NCBI GenBank assembly: GCA_937873395.1
Contig: CALMYH010000035.1
Location: 1-64,000, forward strand
Source of the DNA: an uncultured Burkholderiales bacterium
GTDB taxonomy: Bacteria; Pseudomonadota; Gammaproteobacteria; Burkholderiales; Burkholderiaceae_C
Direction of reading: 5' to 3'
DNA: 64,000 nucleotides
Shown here: positions 8,739-18,175 of the stretch, in pieces
Position numbering within the stretch: the first letter of the stretch is position 1
Layout of the letters: every line of letters begins with the position of its first letter
The notes under the pieces: generated by a model
Told to the model about the DNA's origin: nothing
What the model saw: the letters and a program-made list of their open reading frames with translations, nothing else
Databases searched by the model: none
Position numbers and translations under genes: made by a program

Positions 8739-8755
8739 TGTAATTATGAATTACA
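8739..8755. promoter_or_regulatory. AT-rich palindrome upstream of the LivK-like gene
   Basis: TGTAATT-ATG-AATTACA is a perfect 7-bp inverted repeat with a 3-base spacer in an otherwise GC-rich gap, 90 bases before the start codon at 8845. It has the look of an operator. No regulator is identified. Confidence 0.45.
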
Positions 8756-8767
8756 CTCCGCACTCCC

Positions 8768-8794
8768 GTCACCGGCGCGACAGGTGCCGGTGAC
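8768..8794 (+). repeat. 9-bp inverted repeat between tsaD and the LivK-like gene
   Basis: GTCACCGGC and GCCGGTGAC are perfect inverted repeats with a 9-base loop. Only CTTT follows, so this is at best a weak terminator for tsaD; it could equally be a 5' leader hairpin of the next gene. Confidence 0.45.
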
Positions 8795-8844
8795 CTTTGC
8801 GGGCGACCCACCCGGCCGCCCGGCCTGTTCCGGAGATCGTTTTC

Positions 8845-10143
8845 ATGTATCTGCTTTCCTTCGGCCGCGCCCGCCGCAGCCTGTTGTCTCTGGCCCTGGG
8901 CCTGCTCGCCGCGGTGCCACTGCACGCCCAGCCCACACCGCCCCAGGGCGAGCCCATCCGCATCGCCATGATCGAGGGCCTCTCAGGCCCGTTCGCCAAC
9001 ACCGGTGAGGCTGTGTTCCGCAACCTGGTCTGGGCCGCCGAACGGGTCAATGCCCGCGGTGGTGTGAAGCTGCCGGCGTCCGAAGGGGGCGCCCGCCCGC
9101 TGCTTATCGAACGCTTCGACAGCAAGGGTCAGGCCGAAGAGGCCATGTCCGCCCTGCGCTCGGCGGTCGACCGCGGCATCCGCATCGTGGCCCAGGGCAA
9201 TTCCTCGGCCACCGCGAGTGCCCTCATCGAGGCCATCAGCCGCCACAACGTGCGCGAGCCCCAGCGCCGCATGGTCTTCCTCAACTACTCGGCGGTCGAC
9301 CCGGTGCTGACCAACGAGAAATGCAACTACTGGCATTTCCGTTTCGATGCCCATGCCGATATGCGCATGACCGCGCTCATGAGCGTGCTGCGAGAAGACC
9401 GTGACCTCAAGCGCATCTACCTCATCGGCCAGGACTACAGCTTCGGTCAGGCGGTGCTGCGCGAAGCCCGCCAGCAACTGGCCACGCAACGGCCCGACAT
9501 CCAGATCGTGGGTGACGAACTGCACCCCATGGCCCGCGTCAAGGACTTCCTGCCCTATGCCACCAAGATCCGCAACAGCGGTGCCCAGGCCGTGCTCACC
9601 GGCAACTGGGGCAACGACCTGACCCTGCTGGTCAGGGCCGCCCGCGAGGTCGGCTTCACCGGCAGCTTCTACACTTTCTACGGCAACGCCCTGGGCGCCC
9701 CGGCGGCCATGGGCGAGGCTGGCATCGGCAAGGTCATTGCCGTGGCCGACTGGTTCCCCAACGTGCCCACGCCCGAGTCCGAGGCCTTCTACCAGGCCTT
9801 CCGCCAGCGTTTCCCCAGCCCGGCCGACGACTACGTCCACATGCGCATGCAGCTCATGATCGAGGCGCTGGCCCAGGCCATCGAGCGCGCCGGACGCGTG
9901 GAAGCCGGCGCCATCGCGGCCGCGCTGGAGCAGGCCGACGTCACCCTGGCCGGCCAGCGCGCCCGCATGCGCGCGGCTGACCACCAGGTGCAGCAAACCC
10001 TGGGCGTGGCCGTCATGGACCGCCAGGGCGCTCCTGGCGTCAAGTTCGATGTCGAAGGCTCCGGCTATGGCTTCCGCGTCATCCGCCAGCTCAGCCCCGA
10101 ACAGGCCGAACACCCGCACAGCTGCCAGATGAGCCGCCCCTGA
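8845..10143 (+). CDS. LivK-like periplasmic ligand-binding protein, 432 aa
   Basis: The product is a secreted binding protein of the branched-chain amino acid/amide type-1 periplasmic fold. A Sec signal peptide is visible (SLALGLLAAVPLHAQ, cleavage after HAQ), followed by IRIAMIEGLSGPFANTGEA, which is typical of the family. The ATG at 8845 has GGAGAT upstream and gives a complete signal peptide; the open frame starts earlier without homology. No permease or ATPase genes lie beside it, so it is an orphan receptor here. The ligand cannot be read from sequence. A C-terminal MxAxD-containing or PQQ-linked role has been suggested for some relatives, but nothing here tests that. Confidence 0.8.
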   Translation: MYLLSFGRARRSLLSLALGLLAAVPLHAQPTPPQGEPIRIAMIEGLSGPFANTGEAVFRNLVWAAERVNARGGVKLPASEGGARPLLIERFDSKGQAEEAMSALRSAVDRGIRIVAQGNSSATASALIEAISRHNVREPQRRMVFLNYSAVDPVLTNEKCNYWHFRFDAHADMRMTALMSVLREDRDLKRIYLIGQDYSFGQAVLREARQQLATQRPDIQIVGDELHPMARVKDFLPYATKIRNSGAQAVLTGNWGNDLTLLVRAAREVGFTGSFYTFYGNALGAPAAMGEAGIGKVIAVADWFPNVPTPESEAFYQAFRQRFPSPADDYVHMRMQLMIEALAQAIERAGRVEAGAIAAALEQADVTLAGQRARMRAADHQVQQTLGVAVMDRQGAPGVKFDVEGSGYGFRVIRQLSPEQAEHPHSCQMSRP

Positions 10144-10158
10144 GTCAGCCGGTTCGGC

Positions 10159-10179
10159 GCCGGGGCCACGCGCCCCGGC
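10159..10179 (+). repeat. GC-rich hairpin after the LivK-like gene
   Basis: GCCGGGGC and GCCCCGGC form an 8-bp perfect stem with the loop CACGC. It is 15 bases past the stop codon and could act as a transcript 3' end, but no T-run follows. Confidence 0.45.
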
Positions 10180-10208
10180 ATACTCCTGGCTTCAACCAGG
10201 AGAAATGC

Positions 10209-11381
10209 ATGCGCCAGGTGGTGTCAGGTCTGCAGGAATCGCGCATCCGCGAAGTGGCCAACGAAGGCATGGGCCGCGAGGGCGTGCTGCGCTTCTGGTT
10301 TGGCGAAAGCGATGAAGTCACCCCCGAGGTGATCCGCCAGGCGGCCATCGCCTCGCTCAACGCCGGCGAGACCTTTTACGCCCACAACCTCGGCCTGCCC
10401 GAGCTGCGCCACGCCATCGCCGGCTACACCCACAGCCTGCACCGCCACCTGTCCACCCTGGCCCTGTTCGATCGCATCGCCGTCACCTCCGGCGGCGTCA
10501 ACGGCCTCATGCTCGCCTCGCAGGCCCTGGTCGATGCCGGTGACGAGGTCGTCGTCGTCACCCCCGCCTGGCCCAACCTCGCCGCCCAGCCGGCCATCCT
10601 GGGCGCCCGTGTCCACAGCTTCCCGCTGAGCGTGTCGGCCGGCGCCTGGACGCTCGACCTGCCGGCCCTGCTGCAGGCCATCACGCCGGCCACCCGCCTG
10701 CTCATCGTCAATGCCCCCAGCAACCCCACCGGCTGGACACTCAGCCGCACCGAGCAGCAGGCCATCGTGAACCACTGCCGAAGCACCGGCACCTGGATCC
10801 TGGCCGACGAGGTCTATGAGCGCCTCTACTATGGCGACGACACCCCCCACGGTGCCGCCAGCAGCTTCCTCGATGTGGCTGAACCCGACGACCGCCTCAT
10901 CGTCGCCCACAGCTTCTCCAAGAGTTTTCTGATGACCGGCTGGCGCCTGGGCTGGCTGGTGCTGCCGCCCGCACTCACCCCGGCCATCGGCAAGCTCATC
11001 GAGTTCAACACCTCGTGTGCACCGGTGTTCGTGCAGCGCGCCGCCACCGTCGCCCTGCAGCACAGCGACGAGATCACCCCCGCCCTGGTGGCCCACCTGA
11101 AAGACTGCCGAGACACCCTGGTACCCCGCCTGCAGGCCCTGCCCGGTGTCGAACTGGCCAGCCCGCGCGGCGGCATGTATGCCTTTTTCCGCCTGCCCGG
11201 CCACCCCGACTGCCTGCAGACAGCCAAACGCCTGGTCCGCGAAGCCGGCCTCGGCCTGGCCCCCGGCAGCGCCTTCGGCGACGAAGGCGCCGGCTGGCTG
11301 CGCTGGTGCTTCGCCAGCCGCGACCTGCGGCGGCTGGAGGAGGGGGTGGAGCGGCTGGCGGGGTGGCTTCGGAAAGGCTGA
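10209..11381 (+). CDS. PLP-dependent aminotransferase class I/II, 390 aa
   Basis: A fold-type I aminotransferase of the aspartate aminotransferase superfamily. The PLP-binding lysine is K238 in HSFSKSFLMTGWRLGW, NAPSNPTGW is the conserved Asn-Pro segment, and WILADEVYERLYY holds the Asp-x-x-Tyr cofactor contacts. AGGAG ends 6 bases before the ATG at 10209. Substrate is not determined; close family members are annotated as generic pyridoxal-phosphate aminotransferases. It stands alone, convergent with the LysR gene with only 5 bases between the stop codons. Confidence 0.9.
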   Translation: MRQVVSGLQESRIREVANEGMGREGVLRFWFGESDEVTPEVIRQAAIASLNAGETFYAHNLGLPELRHAIAGYTHSLHRHLSTLALFDRIAVTSGGVNGLMLASQALVDAGDEVVVVTPAWPNLAAQPAILGARVHSFPLSVSAGAWTLDLPALLQAITPATRLLIVNAPSNPTGWTLSRTEQQAIVNHCRSTGTWILADEVYERLYYGDDTPHGAASSFLDVAEPDDRLIVAHSFSKSFLMTGWRLGWLVLPPALTPAIGKLIEFNTSCAPVFVQRAATVALQHSDEITPALVAHLKDCRDTLVPRLQALPGVELASPRGGMYAFFRLPGHPDCLQTAKRLVREAGLGLAPGSAFGDEGAGWLRWCFASRDLRRLEEGVERLAGWLRKG

Positions 11382-11386
11382 CGCGG

Positions 11387-12259
11387 CTACGCCAACCCCT
11401 CTGCCAGCGCCTCGAACACCACCCGTATCCGGCGCGCGGTACGCAGCTCGCGGTGGCTGACCAGCCAGATCGGAAAGCGCACCGGCGGCACGTCATCCAG
11501 CACACGCACGACGCTGGCTGTGCTCCGCGCAATTTCATCCATCATGGCGCCGATGCCCATGCCCTGCTGCACCAGCGCCCAGTGGGCCACCGAGTGTTCG
11601 GCATAGCTGCTGAAACTGGCCTCGGTCACGGGCAGGCCATGGGCCTGCAGATAGCCCAGGTACTGGCCGCTGCGGTCGGCGCCGATGAAGGGCAGGGTGG
11701 CGGCCTCGGCCGCAGTGCGGGGGTGGCCGTGCCGGCTGACCCACTCTTCGGAAGCGTAGAAGCTGGCGGAGGCCTCGCGCACCAGCCGCGCGATCAGTTC
11801 GGGCTGCTCGGGCTTGACGTGGCGAATGGCGATGTCGGCCTCGCGCCGCAACAGGTCGCTCAGCGCGTTGGACGCAATCACCTCGATGGCAATGCCCGGC
11901 TCCTGCTCGCGCAGGCGCCGCACCAGCGGTGGCAGCAGGAAGGTAGCCACCGCGTCACTGGCCGACACCGACACCACACCGCCCAGGGCCTGTGAACGGC
12001 CGCTGGCTGCCAGGCCCAGGGCATCGGCGGCCGCACCCATGGCACGGGCGTGCTCCAGCAGGTCGTGGCCGGTGGTGGTGAGTGTGAGGCCCTTGCCGAC
12101 GCGCTCGAACAGGGTCACACCCAGACGCTGCTCGATGGCCGCGACCTGCCGGCTCAGGGTGGGCTGCGTCAGGCCCAGCTGGCGCGCCGCTCCTGACAGC
12201 GATCCTGCCTGGGCAGTGGCCAGAAAGGCGCGCAGCTGGTTCCAGTCGATGCTATCCAT
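11387..12259 (-). CDS. LysR-family transcriptional regulator, 290 aa
   Basis: The N-terminal winged helix-turn-helix is clear (LRAFLATAQAGSLSGAARQL then TQPTLSRQVAAIEQRLG, residues about 9-50), followed by the usual effector-binding domain. Length is standard. It is divergent from the methyltransferase gene, and LysR proteins often control the divergent neighbour. A perfect 14-bp inverted repeat spans the shared region (12249-12323), and one arm covers this gene's start codon, which suggests autorepression. The effector is unknown. Confidence 0.92.
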   Translation of the reverse strand: MDSIDWNQLRAFLATAQAGSLSGAARQLGLTQPTLSRQVAAIEQRLGVTLFERVGKGLTLTTTGHDLLEHARAMGAAADALGLAASGRSQALGGVVSVSASDAVATFLLPPLVRRLREQEPGIAIEVIASNALSDLLRREADIAIRHVKPEQPELIARLVREASASFYASEEWVSRHGHPRTAAEAATLPFIGADRSGQYLGYLQAHGLPVTEASFSSYAEHSVAHWALVQQGMGIGAMMDEIARSTASVVRVLDDVPPVRFPIWLVSHRELRTARRIRVVFEALAEGLA

Positions 12260-12323
12260 GCATTTCTGTATAGGTGGACTGCAATTTACCGCAATTCCCT
12301 GCAGTCATTTGCATGGATAGCAT
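12249..12323. repeat. 14-bp perfect inverted repeat in the LysR/methyltransferase divergent promoter
   Basis: ATGCTATCCATGCA (12249-12262) and TGCATGGATAGCAT (12310-12323) are exact inverted copies separated by 47 bases. The left arm contains the LysR start codon; the right arm would read as the same Met-Asp-Ser codons in the other direction. The loop also holds two copies of GCAATT. Confidence 0.7.
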
Positions 12324-12361
12324 GGTGTCCATTGTCTCCCGGCCCTCATCCATCACCCGCC

Positions 12362-13108
12362 ATGCTCCGTCCTTCGTCCGCCGCCGCGGCCTCTGTCGAG
12401 TCGCCCGCCCTGTCGTCCGTCAGTGCCGCCCTGGCCCGCAAGGCCCGCTTCTGGGACCGCATCGCGCGCAAGTACGCTGCCGACCCGATCGCCGACCTGC
12501 CGGGCTACGAGGCCACGCTGCAGCGGGTGCAGGGCCTGCTGTCTGCCAACCACGATGTGCTGGAAATCGGCTGTGGCACCGGCAGCACCGCCTTGCGGCT
12601 GGCACCGCACACCCGCCGCCTGCTGGCCACCGACGTGTCGGCCGAAATGATTGCCATCGCCCGCGATAAGCTGGCCGCCCAGCCCATGCCGCAACTGGGC
12701 TTTGCGGTGGCCGATGCCGACGCACCGGTGTTCGGGCAGGGTGCCTGGGATGCGGTGCTGGCCTTCAACCTGCTGCACCTGGTCGACGACCTGGACCATG
12801 CCATTGACGCGGCCGCGCAGGCGCTGCGGCCGGGTGGGCTGTTCATTTCCAAGACCGCTTGCATCAAGGAGATGAACCCGCTGGTGCCGCGGCTGGCCCT
12901 GCCGCTGATGCGCGCCATCGGCAAGGCGCCGCACGTGCTGTGCTTCGACGCAGCGCAATTGCAGGCCACGATGCTCCGCCACGGCCTGATCATCGAGGCG
13001 GTCGAGCGCCACGGCACCAGAGGCAAGGACATCCGGGTCTTCATCGTGGCCCGCAGGCCGGCCGGATCTGTCAGCTTGCCATGCCAGCAGACGCAGGCTG
13101 CGCTATAA
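12362..13108 (+). CDS. SAM-dependent class I methyltransferase, 248 aa
   Basis: Motif I VLEIGCGTGS and the acidic ATDVSAEMI strand identify a Rossmann-fold SAM methyltransferase of the Methyltransf_11/25 type. AFNLLHLVDD is the motif II/post region and ALRPGGLFISKT is motif III. The substrate is not evident; the overall pattern is like UbiE/arsenite-type small-molecule methyltransferases but without their specific cysteines. I chose the ATG at 12362; a TTG at 12332 is an in-frame alternative and neither has a clear ribosome site. It is divergent from the LysR gene. Confidence 0.82.
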   Translation: MLRPSSAAAASVESPALSSVSAALARKARFWDRIARKYAADPIADLPGYEATLQRVQGLLSANHDVLEIGCGTGSTALRLAPHTRRLLATDVSAEMIAIARDKLAAQPMPQLGFAVADADAPVFGQGAWDAVLAFNLLHLVDDLDHAIDAAAQALRPGGLFISKTACIKEMNPLVPRLALPLMRAIGKAPHVLCFDAAQLQATMLRHGLIIEAVERHGTRGKDIRVFIVARRPAGSVSLPCQQTQAAL

Positions 13109-13109
13109 T
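13081..13109 (+). promoter_or_regulatory. Sigma-70 promoter for rpsO
   Basis: A perfect TATAAT (13104-13109) has ATGCCA (13081-13086) 17 bases upstream as a four-of-six -35 match. It overlaps the methyltransferase stop codon. Transcription would begin near 13116, leaving a leader of about 130 bases before rpsO. Confidence 0.65.
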
Positions 13110-13115
13110 GATGGG

Positions 13116-13244
13116 TTGCTGTGACGTCCGATGGCTCGGATGCTCGGCAATCACGCCCGTTGCGGCGTCCTGAGCGAGCCGGAGTTCATCGGCGAAGCCA
13201 GGGCTGGCTGCGGCGGGGCGCCCGTCCCATTACCGGAATCAACC
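13116..13244 (+). promoter_or_regulatory. Structured rpsO leader, possible S15 autoregulatory RNA
   Basis: The leader can fold into a long-range GGCTCG/CGAGCC stem (13133-13138 with 13175-13180) enclosing ACGCC-CGTTGC-GGCGT (13153-13168), followed by GCCAG-GG-CTGGC. In E. coli and other bacteria S15 represses its own translation by binding rpsO leader structures. The present structure was folded by eye and shares no proven motif with those. Confidence 0.42.
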
Positions 13245-13511
13245 ATGATCGCTCAATCCGTCAAGGCCGAAGTCATTGCGGCCAACGCCCGTGCCGCCAA
13301 CGACACCGGCAGCCCCGAAGTGCAGGTGGCCATTCTGACCGCCCGCATCAACGAACTGACCCCCCATTTCAAAGAGCACAAGAAGGACCACCACGGTCGC
13401 CGTGGCCTGCTCAAGATGGTCAGCCGCCGTCGCAAGCTGCTGGACTACCTCAAGTCCAAGGACGCCGACCGCTACGTCGCCCTGATCCAGAAACTGGGCC
13501 TGCGCAAGTAA
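13245..13511 (+). CDS. rpsO: 30S ribosomal protein S15, 88 aa
   Basis: S15 binds 16S rRNA in the platform of the small subunit. The sequence is full-length and typical ([17 protein letters not shown], then [20 protein letters not shown]). It is followed by a strong terminator and then pnp, the classic rpsO-pnp order. The ATG at 13245 gives the family's exact N-terminus; its ribosome site is poor, as is common for S15 genes under translational control. Confidence 0.98.
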   Translation: MIAQSVKAEVIAANARAANDTGSPEVQVAILTARINELTPHFKEHKKDHHGRRGLLKMVSRRRKLLDYLKSKDADRYVALIQKLGLRK

Positions 13512-13534
13512 TTGGCCCCGCGCTGATGTGCTCG

Positions 13535-13577
13535 ACGCCTGAGTTGGTTCGCTGGCTCAGGCGTTTTGCGCTTTTTT
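13535..13577 (+). terminator. rpsO terminator
   Basis: A 9-bp perfect stem (ACGCCTGAG at 13535-13543 with CTCAGGCGT at 13556-13564) is followed by TTTT and then a six-T run. It separates rpsO from pnp, although read-through may supply part of pnp expression as in E. coli. Confidence 0.85.
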
Positions 13578-13613
13578 AACCCGGAAACCGCGTCGCGCAG
13601 ATCGAAGCTGTGT

Positions 13614-13656
13614 CATTCCAACGGGCCTGAGTCACGGGCCCAGCCCCGCTGGAATG
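13614..13656 (+). promoter_or_regulatory. Long hairpin in the pnp leader, candidate RNase III site
   Basis: CATTCCAACGGG (13614-13625) pairs with CCCGCTGGAATG (13645-13656) with a single A-C mismatch, and the inside can extend through GGGCC/GGCCC. It lies 83 bases before the pnp start. In E. coli, RNase III cuts a hairpin in the pnp leader and PNPase then degrades it to repress itself; the position here invites the same model, which is inferred. Confidence 0.5.
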
Positions 13657-13738
13657 GCATCGTGTTCTGCCCTCGACGGCTCCAGGCCCCGGACGCAGCC
13701 CATGCGTTCCATCCCCTGAACAACAGCAGGAGCATCAC

Positions 13739-15874
13739 ATGACCATGTTCAACAAAGTCACCAAAACCTTCCAGTGGGGCCAGCACACGGTCCGCATGGA
13801 AACCGGCGAAGTCGCCCGTCAGTCCACCGGCGCTGTGCTGCTGGACATGGAGGGCACCGTGGTGCTGGCCACCGTGGTGGCCCGCAAGGAAGCCAAGGCT
13901 GGCCAGGACTTCTTCCCCCTGACCGTCGACTACCTCGAAAAGTCCTATGCCGCCGGCAAGATTCCCGGCAGCTTCTTCAAGCGCGAAGGCCGCCCCAGCG
14001 AGTTTGAAACCCTGACCAGCCGCCTGATCGACCGTCCGATCCGCCCGCTGTTTCCGGACGGTTTCTTCAACGAAGTGCAGGTGGTCATCCACACCCTGTC
14101 GCTCAACCCCGAAGTTGATGCCGACATCGCCGCCATGATCGCCACCTCGGCGGCCCTGTCTGTGTCCGGCATCCCGTTCAACGGTCCGATCGGCGCGGCC
14201 CGCGTGGGTTACATCAACGGCCAATATGTGCTGAACCCCGGCCAGACCGAGCGCAAGAACTCCTCGATGGACCTGGTGGTGGCCGGTACCCAGGCCGCCG
14301 TGCTGATGGTCGAGTCCGAAGCCGACCAGCTGTCCGAAGAGATCATGCTGGGCGCCGTGGTGTTCGGCCACGAACAGGGCAACATCGCCATCGCCGCCAT
14401 CAACGAGCTGGTGCGTGACGCCGGCAAACCCGAGTGGGACTGGCAGCCGCCCGCCAAGGACGAGCCGCTGATCGCCAAGGTCGAAGCCCTGGGCAAGGCC
14501 AAGCTCGAGACCGCCTACCAGATCCGCAACAAGCAGGCCCGCACCCAGGCCTGCCGCGAAGCCTACGCCGCCGTCATGGATGGCCTGAAGGCCGAGGGCG
14601 TGGCTTTTGATGGCGTGGCCGTCGAGGGTCTGCTGTTCAACATCGAAGCCGCCATCGTGCGTGGTCAGATCCTGGCCGGCGAGCCCCGCATCGACGGCCG
14701 CGACACCCGCACCGTGCGCGCCATCGAGATCCGCAACGGCGTGCTGCCGCGCACCCACGGTTCGGCCCTGTTCACCCGGGGTGAAACCCAGGCGCTGGTG
14801 ATCGCCACCCTGGGCACCGATCGCGACGCCCAGCGCATCGACGCGCTGGCCGGCGAGTTCGAAGACCGCTTCATGCTGCACTACAACATGCCTCCGTTCG
14901 CCACCGGCGAAACCGGTCGCGTGGGCAGCCCCAAGCGCCGCGAAATCGGCCACGGTCGGCTGGCCAAGCGTGCCCTGATCGCCGCGCTGCCGCCCAAGGA
15001 CGAGTTCCCCTACACCATCCGCGTGGTGTCCGAAATCACCGAATCCAACGGCTCCTCGTCCATGGCCTCGGTCTGCGGCGGCTGCCTGGCGCTGATGGAC
15101 GCCGGCGTGCCCATGAAGGCGCACGTGGCCGGCATCGCCATGGGCCTGATCAAGGAAGGCAACCGCTTTGCGGTGCTGACCGACATCCTGGGTGACGAGG
15201 ACCACCTGGGCGACATGGACTTCAAGGTGGCCGGCACCACCAACGGCGTGACCGCGCTGCAGATGGACATCAAGATCCAGGGCATCACCAAAGAGATCAT
15301 GCAGGTGGCCCTGGCCCAGGCCAAGGAAGCGCGCATGCACATCCTGGGCAAGATGCAGGAAGCCATGGGCGAGGCCAAGACCGAGATCTCCGATTTCGCG
15401 CCGCGCCTGTACACCATGAAGATCAACCCCGAGAAGATCCGCGACGTGATCGGCAAGGGTGGCGCCACCATCCGCGCGCTGACCGAAGAGACCGGCACCC
15501 AGATCGACATCGGTGAAGACGGCACCATCACCATCGCCTCTACCGACGGTGCCAAGGCCGAAGAAGCCAAGCGCCGCATCGCCGAGATCACCGCCGAAGT
15601 CGAGGTGGGCAAGGTCTACGAAGGCCCGATCACCAAGATCCTGGACTTCGGTGCCCTGGTCAACCTGCTGCCGGGCAAAGACGGTCTGCTGCACATCAGC
15701 CAGATCGCGCATGAGCGCGTCGAGAAGGTCACCGACTACCTGCAGGAAGGTCAGATCGTCAAGGTCAAGGTGCTGGAGACCGACGAGAAGGGCCGTGTCA
15801 AGCTGTCCATGAAGGCACTGCTCGACCGCAACGGTGGCAACGCCGCCGAAGCCCAGCAGCAGCAACAGCAGTAA
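13739..15874 (+). CDS. pnp: Polyribonucleotide nucleotidyltransferase (PNPase), 711 aa
   Basis: PNPase is a phosphorolytic 3'-5' exoribonuclease of the RNA degradosome. Order of domains: RNase PH 1 (about 1-210), helical domain, RNase PH 2 (about 310-550) with catalytic D486 and D492 in [15 protein letters not shown] domain ([12 protein letters not shown] near 565) and S1 domain (about 620-690). The C-terminus ends in a run of six glutamines. AGGAG lies 6 bases before the ATG at 13739; the ATG two codons on is an alternative. Confidence 0.98.
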   Translation: MTMFNKVTKTFQWGQHTVRMETGEVARQSTGAVLLDMEGTVVLATVVARKEAKAGQDFFPLTVDYLEKSYAAGKIPGSFFKREGRPSEFETLTSRLIDRPIRPLFPDGFFNEVQVVIHTLSLNPEVDADIAAMIATSAALSVSGIPFNGPIGAARVGYINGQYVLNPGQTERKNSSMDLVVAGTQAAVLMVESEADQLSEEIMLGAVVFGHEQGNIAIAAINELVRDAGKPEWDWQPPAKDEPLIAKVEALGKAKLETAYQIRNKQARTQACREAYAAVMDGLKAEGVAFDGVAVEGLLFNIEAAIVRGQILAGEPRIDGRDTRTVRAIEIRNGVLPRTHGSALFTRGETQALVIATLGTDRDAQRIDALAGEFEDRFMLHYNMPPFATGETGRVGSPKRREIGHGRLAKRALIAALPPKDEFPYTIRVVSEITESNGSSSMASVCGGCLALMDAGVPMKAHVAGIAMGLIKEGNRFAVLTDILGDEDHLGDMDFKVAGTTNGVTALQMDIKIQGITKEIMQVALAQAKEARMHILGKMQEAMGEAKTEISDFAPRLYTMKINPEKIRDVIGKGGATIRALTEETGTQIDIGEDGTITIASTDGAKAEEAKRRIAEITAEVEVGKVYEGPITKILDFGALVNLLPGKDGLLHISQIAHERVEKVTDYLQEGQIVKVKVLETDEKGRVKLSMKALLDRNGGNAAEAQQQQQQ

Positions 15875-15890
15875 GCACCTGCGCGTGGTC

Positions 15891-16889
15891 ATGTCCCAGA
15901 TGTCCGCAGTCGAGATTGGCAGCTTCGGTGGCCCGGAGGTACTGCGCCTGACGCAGCGCCCGGTCCCCGTGGCCGGGGCTGGCGAGGTGCTCATCCGCGT
16001 GGCTGCCTCCGGTGTCAACCGGCCCGACGTGCTGCAGCGCAGTGGCGCCTATCCGCCACCCCCCGGGGCCTCCGACCTGCCGGGCTTGGAAGTGGCGGGT
16101 GTCATTGAGTCGGGTGACAGCGCAGCCATGGCCGAAGCCGGCCTGTCGGTGGGCGATCGCGTCTGCGCGCTGGTGGCCGGTGGCGGTTATGCCGCCTGGT
16201 GTGTGGCCCCGGTGGGCCAGTGCCTGCCCGTGCCGGCCGGCTTCGATGACGTGCAGGCCGCTTCCCTGCCCGAGACCTTCTTCACCGTCTGGAGCAATGT
16301 GTTCGACCGGGGGCGTCTGCAACCGGGCGAAACCCTGCTGATCCAGGGCGGCACCAGCGGCATCGGCGTCACCGCCATCCAGATGGCCAAGGCCTTCGGT
16401 GCCACCGTCATCGCCACCGCCGGCAGTGACGACAAATGTGCCGCCTGCCGGCAGCTGGGCGCCGATCACGCCATCAACTACCGCAGCCAGGACTTTTCTG
16501 CCGTGGCCCGGGAGCTGACGGGCGGCAAGGGCGTGGATGTCATTCTCGACATGGTCGCTGGCGACTATGTGGCGCGTGAGGTCGAGTGCCTGGCCGAAGA
16601 CGGTCGCCTGGTCATCATCGCCGTGCAGGGCGGGGTCAATGCCAGCTTCAATGCGGGTCTGGTGCTGCGCCGGCGCCTGCACATCACCGGCTCCACCCTC
16701 CGTCCTCGCCCGGTGGCCTTCAAGGCCGCCATTGCCCGTTCGCTGGGCGAGAAGGTCTGGCCGCTGCTGGAGCAGGGGAAGATCAAGCCCGTCATCCACA
16801 GCACCTTCGACGCCGCCCGTGCTGCCGATGCCCACGCCCTGATGGAAACCAACCAGCACATCGGCAAGATCGTGCTGACCTGGTCCTGA
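15891..16889 (+). CDS. NAD(P)H-quinone oxidoreductase, zinc-less MDR family, 332 aa
   Basis: A medium-chain dehydrogenase/reductase of the PIG3/quinone oxidoreductase branch. [20 protein letters not shown] is the family signature, [21 protein letters not shown] is the NADPH-binding Rossmann turn, and no catalytic-zinc cysteines are present. It begins 16 bases after pnp and ends 19 bases before tpiA, so it is probably cotranscribed with both. The start at 15891 is the first reasonable ATG; a second lies three codons later and neither has a strong ribosome site. Confidence 0.88.
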   Translation: MSQMSAVEIGSFGGPEVLRLTQRPVPVAGAGEVLIRVAASGVNRPDVLQRSGAYPPPPGASDLPGLEVAGVIESGDSAAMAEAGLSVGDRVCALVAGGGYAAWCVAPVGQCLPVPAGFDDVQAASLPETFFTVWSNVFDRGRLQPGETLLIQGGTSGIGVTAIQMAKAFGATVIATAGSDDKCAACRQLGADHAINYRSQDFSAVARELTGGKGVDVILDMVAGDYVAREVECLAEDGRLVIIAVQGGVNASFNAGLVLRRRLHITGSTLRPRPVAFKAAIARSLGEKVWPLLEQGKIKPVIHSTFDAARAADAHALMETNQHIGKIVLTWS

Positions 16890-16908
16890 ACATCACCGGA
16901 ACACCGAT

Positions 16909-17652
<744 letters not shown>

Positions 17653-17686
17653 GCGCTGCGCCCTTCAACTTCGGAGTCCCATTTCC

Positions 17687-18082
17687 ATGAACTTCCTCCT
17701 GACCCTACTCCTGGCGGTACAGATGCTGTCTGCCCTGGCCATGATCGGCCTGATCCTGATGCAGCACGGGAAAGGTGCTGACGCCGGTGCCGCTTTCGGA
17801 GGCGGCGGCGCTGGCTCTGCCAGCCTGTTCGGCGCCAGTGGCGGTGCCAACTTCCTGTCGCGCACCACCGGTGTGCTAGCGACCGTGTTTCTGGCATCGA
17901 CACTGGGTCTGGCCTATTTCGGCAACTTGCGCGAGGCACCCAGTTCGGGCAGCGTGCTCGAAGGTGCCGCACCCGCCACGCCGGCGACGTCGATTCCCGC
18001 GGGCGAACCGGCTGCGGTGCCAGCACCGGCTGAAGGCAGCACGCAGGCCCCCGCAGGCGCCGCCCAGATCCCGGGTCAGTGA
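17687..18082 (+). CDS. secG: Preprotein translocase subunit SecG, 131 aa
   Basis: SecG is the small subunit of the SecYEG channel. Two membrane segments flank the conserved Gly/Ser-rich loop (ILMQHGKGADAGAAFGGG and GASGGANFLSR). The C-terminus has a Pro/Ala/Gly-rich extension of about 50 residues, usual in Burkholderiales but absent from the shorter E. coli protein. GGAG lies about 10 bases before the ATG. Confidence 0.95.
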   Translation: MNFLLTLLLAVQMLSALAMIGLILMQHGKGADAGAAFGGGGAGSASLFGASGGANFLSRTTGVLATVFLASTLGLAYFGNLREAPSSGSVLEGAAPATPATSIPAGEPAAVPAPAEGSTQAPAGAAQIPGQ

Positions 18083-18115
18083 GCCACGGCGTCCCGGCGC
18101 CCGGTCTTGCCCGAC

Positions 18116-18146
18116 GGTCGGGATGTTGCTGTGCAGCAACCCGACC
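18116..18146 (+). repeat. Imperfect hairpin between secG and tRNA-Leu
   Basis: GGTCGG and CCGACC enclose GTTGCT/AGCAAC with a short bulge and a GTGC tetraloop. It is the only strong structure after secG but lacks a T-run, so it may be a processing or weak termination structure. Confidence 0.45.
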
Positions 18147-18175
18147 TGGATCCTTGGAAATTCCCAGGCTTTCGC

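Noticed and set aside
13076-13109. TTGCCA at 13076 as -35 of the rpsO promoter
   Set aside because: The spacer to TATAAT would be 22 bases; ATGCCA at 13081 with 17 bases is the better partner.
13613-16018. 801-codon open frame on the minus strand over pnp
   Set aside because: Antisense to the unmistakable pnp gene, without start signal or homology, and with the typical His/Asp/Gly composition of such shadows.
18116-18146. Rho-independent terminator after secG
   Set aside because: The stem is good but no T-run follows, so it is recorded only as an inverted repeat.
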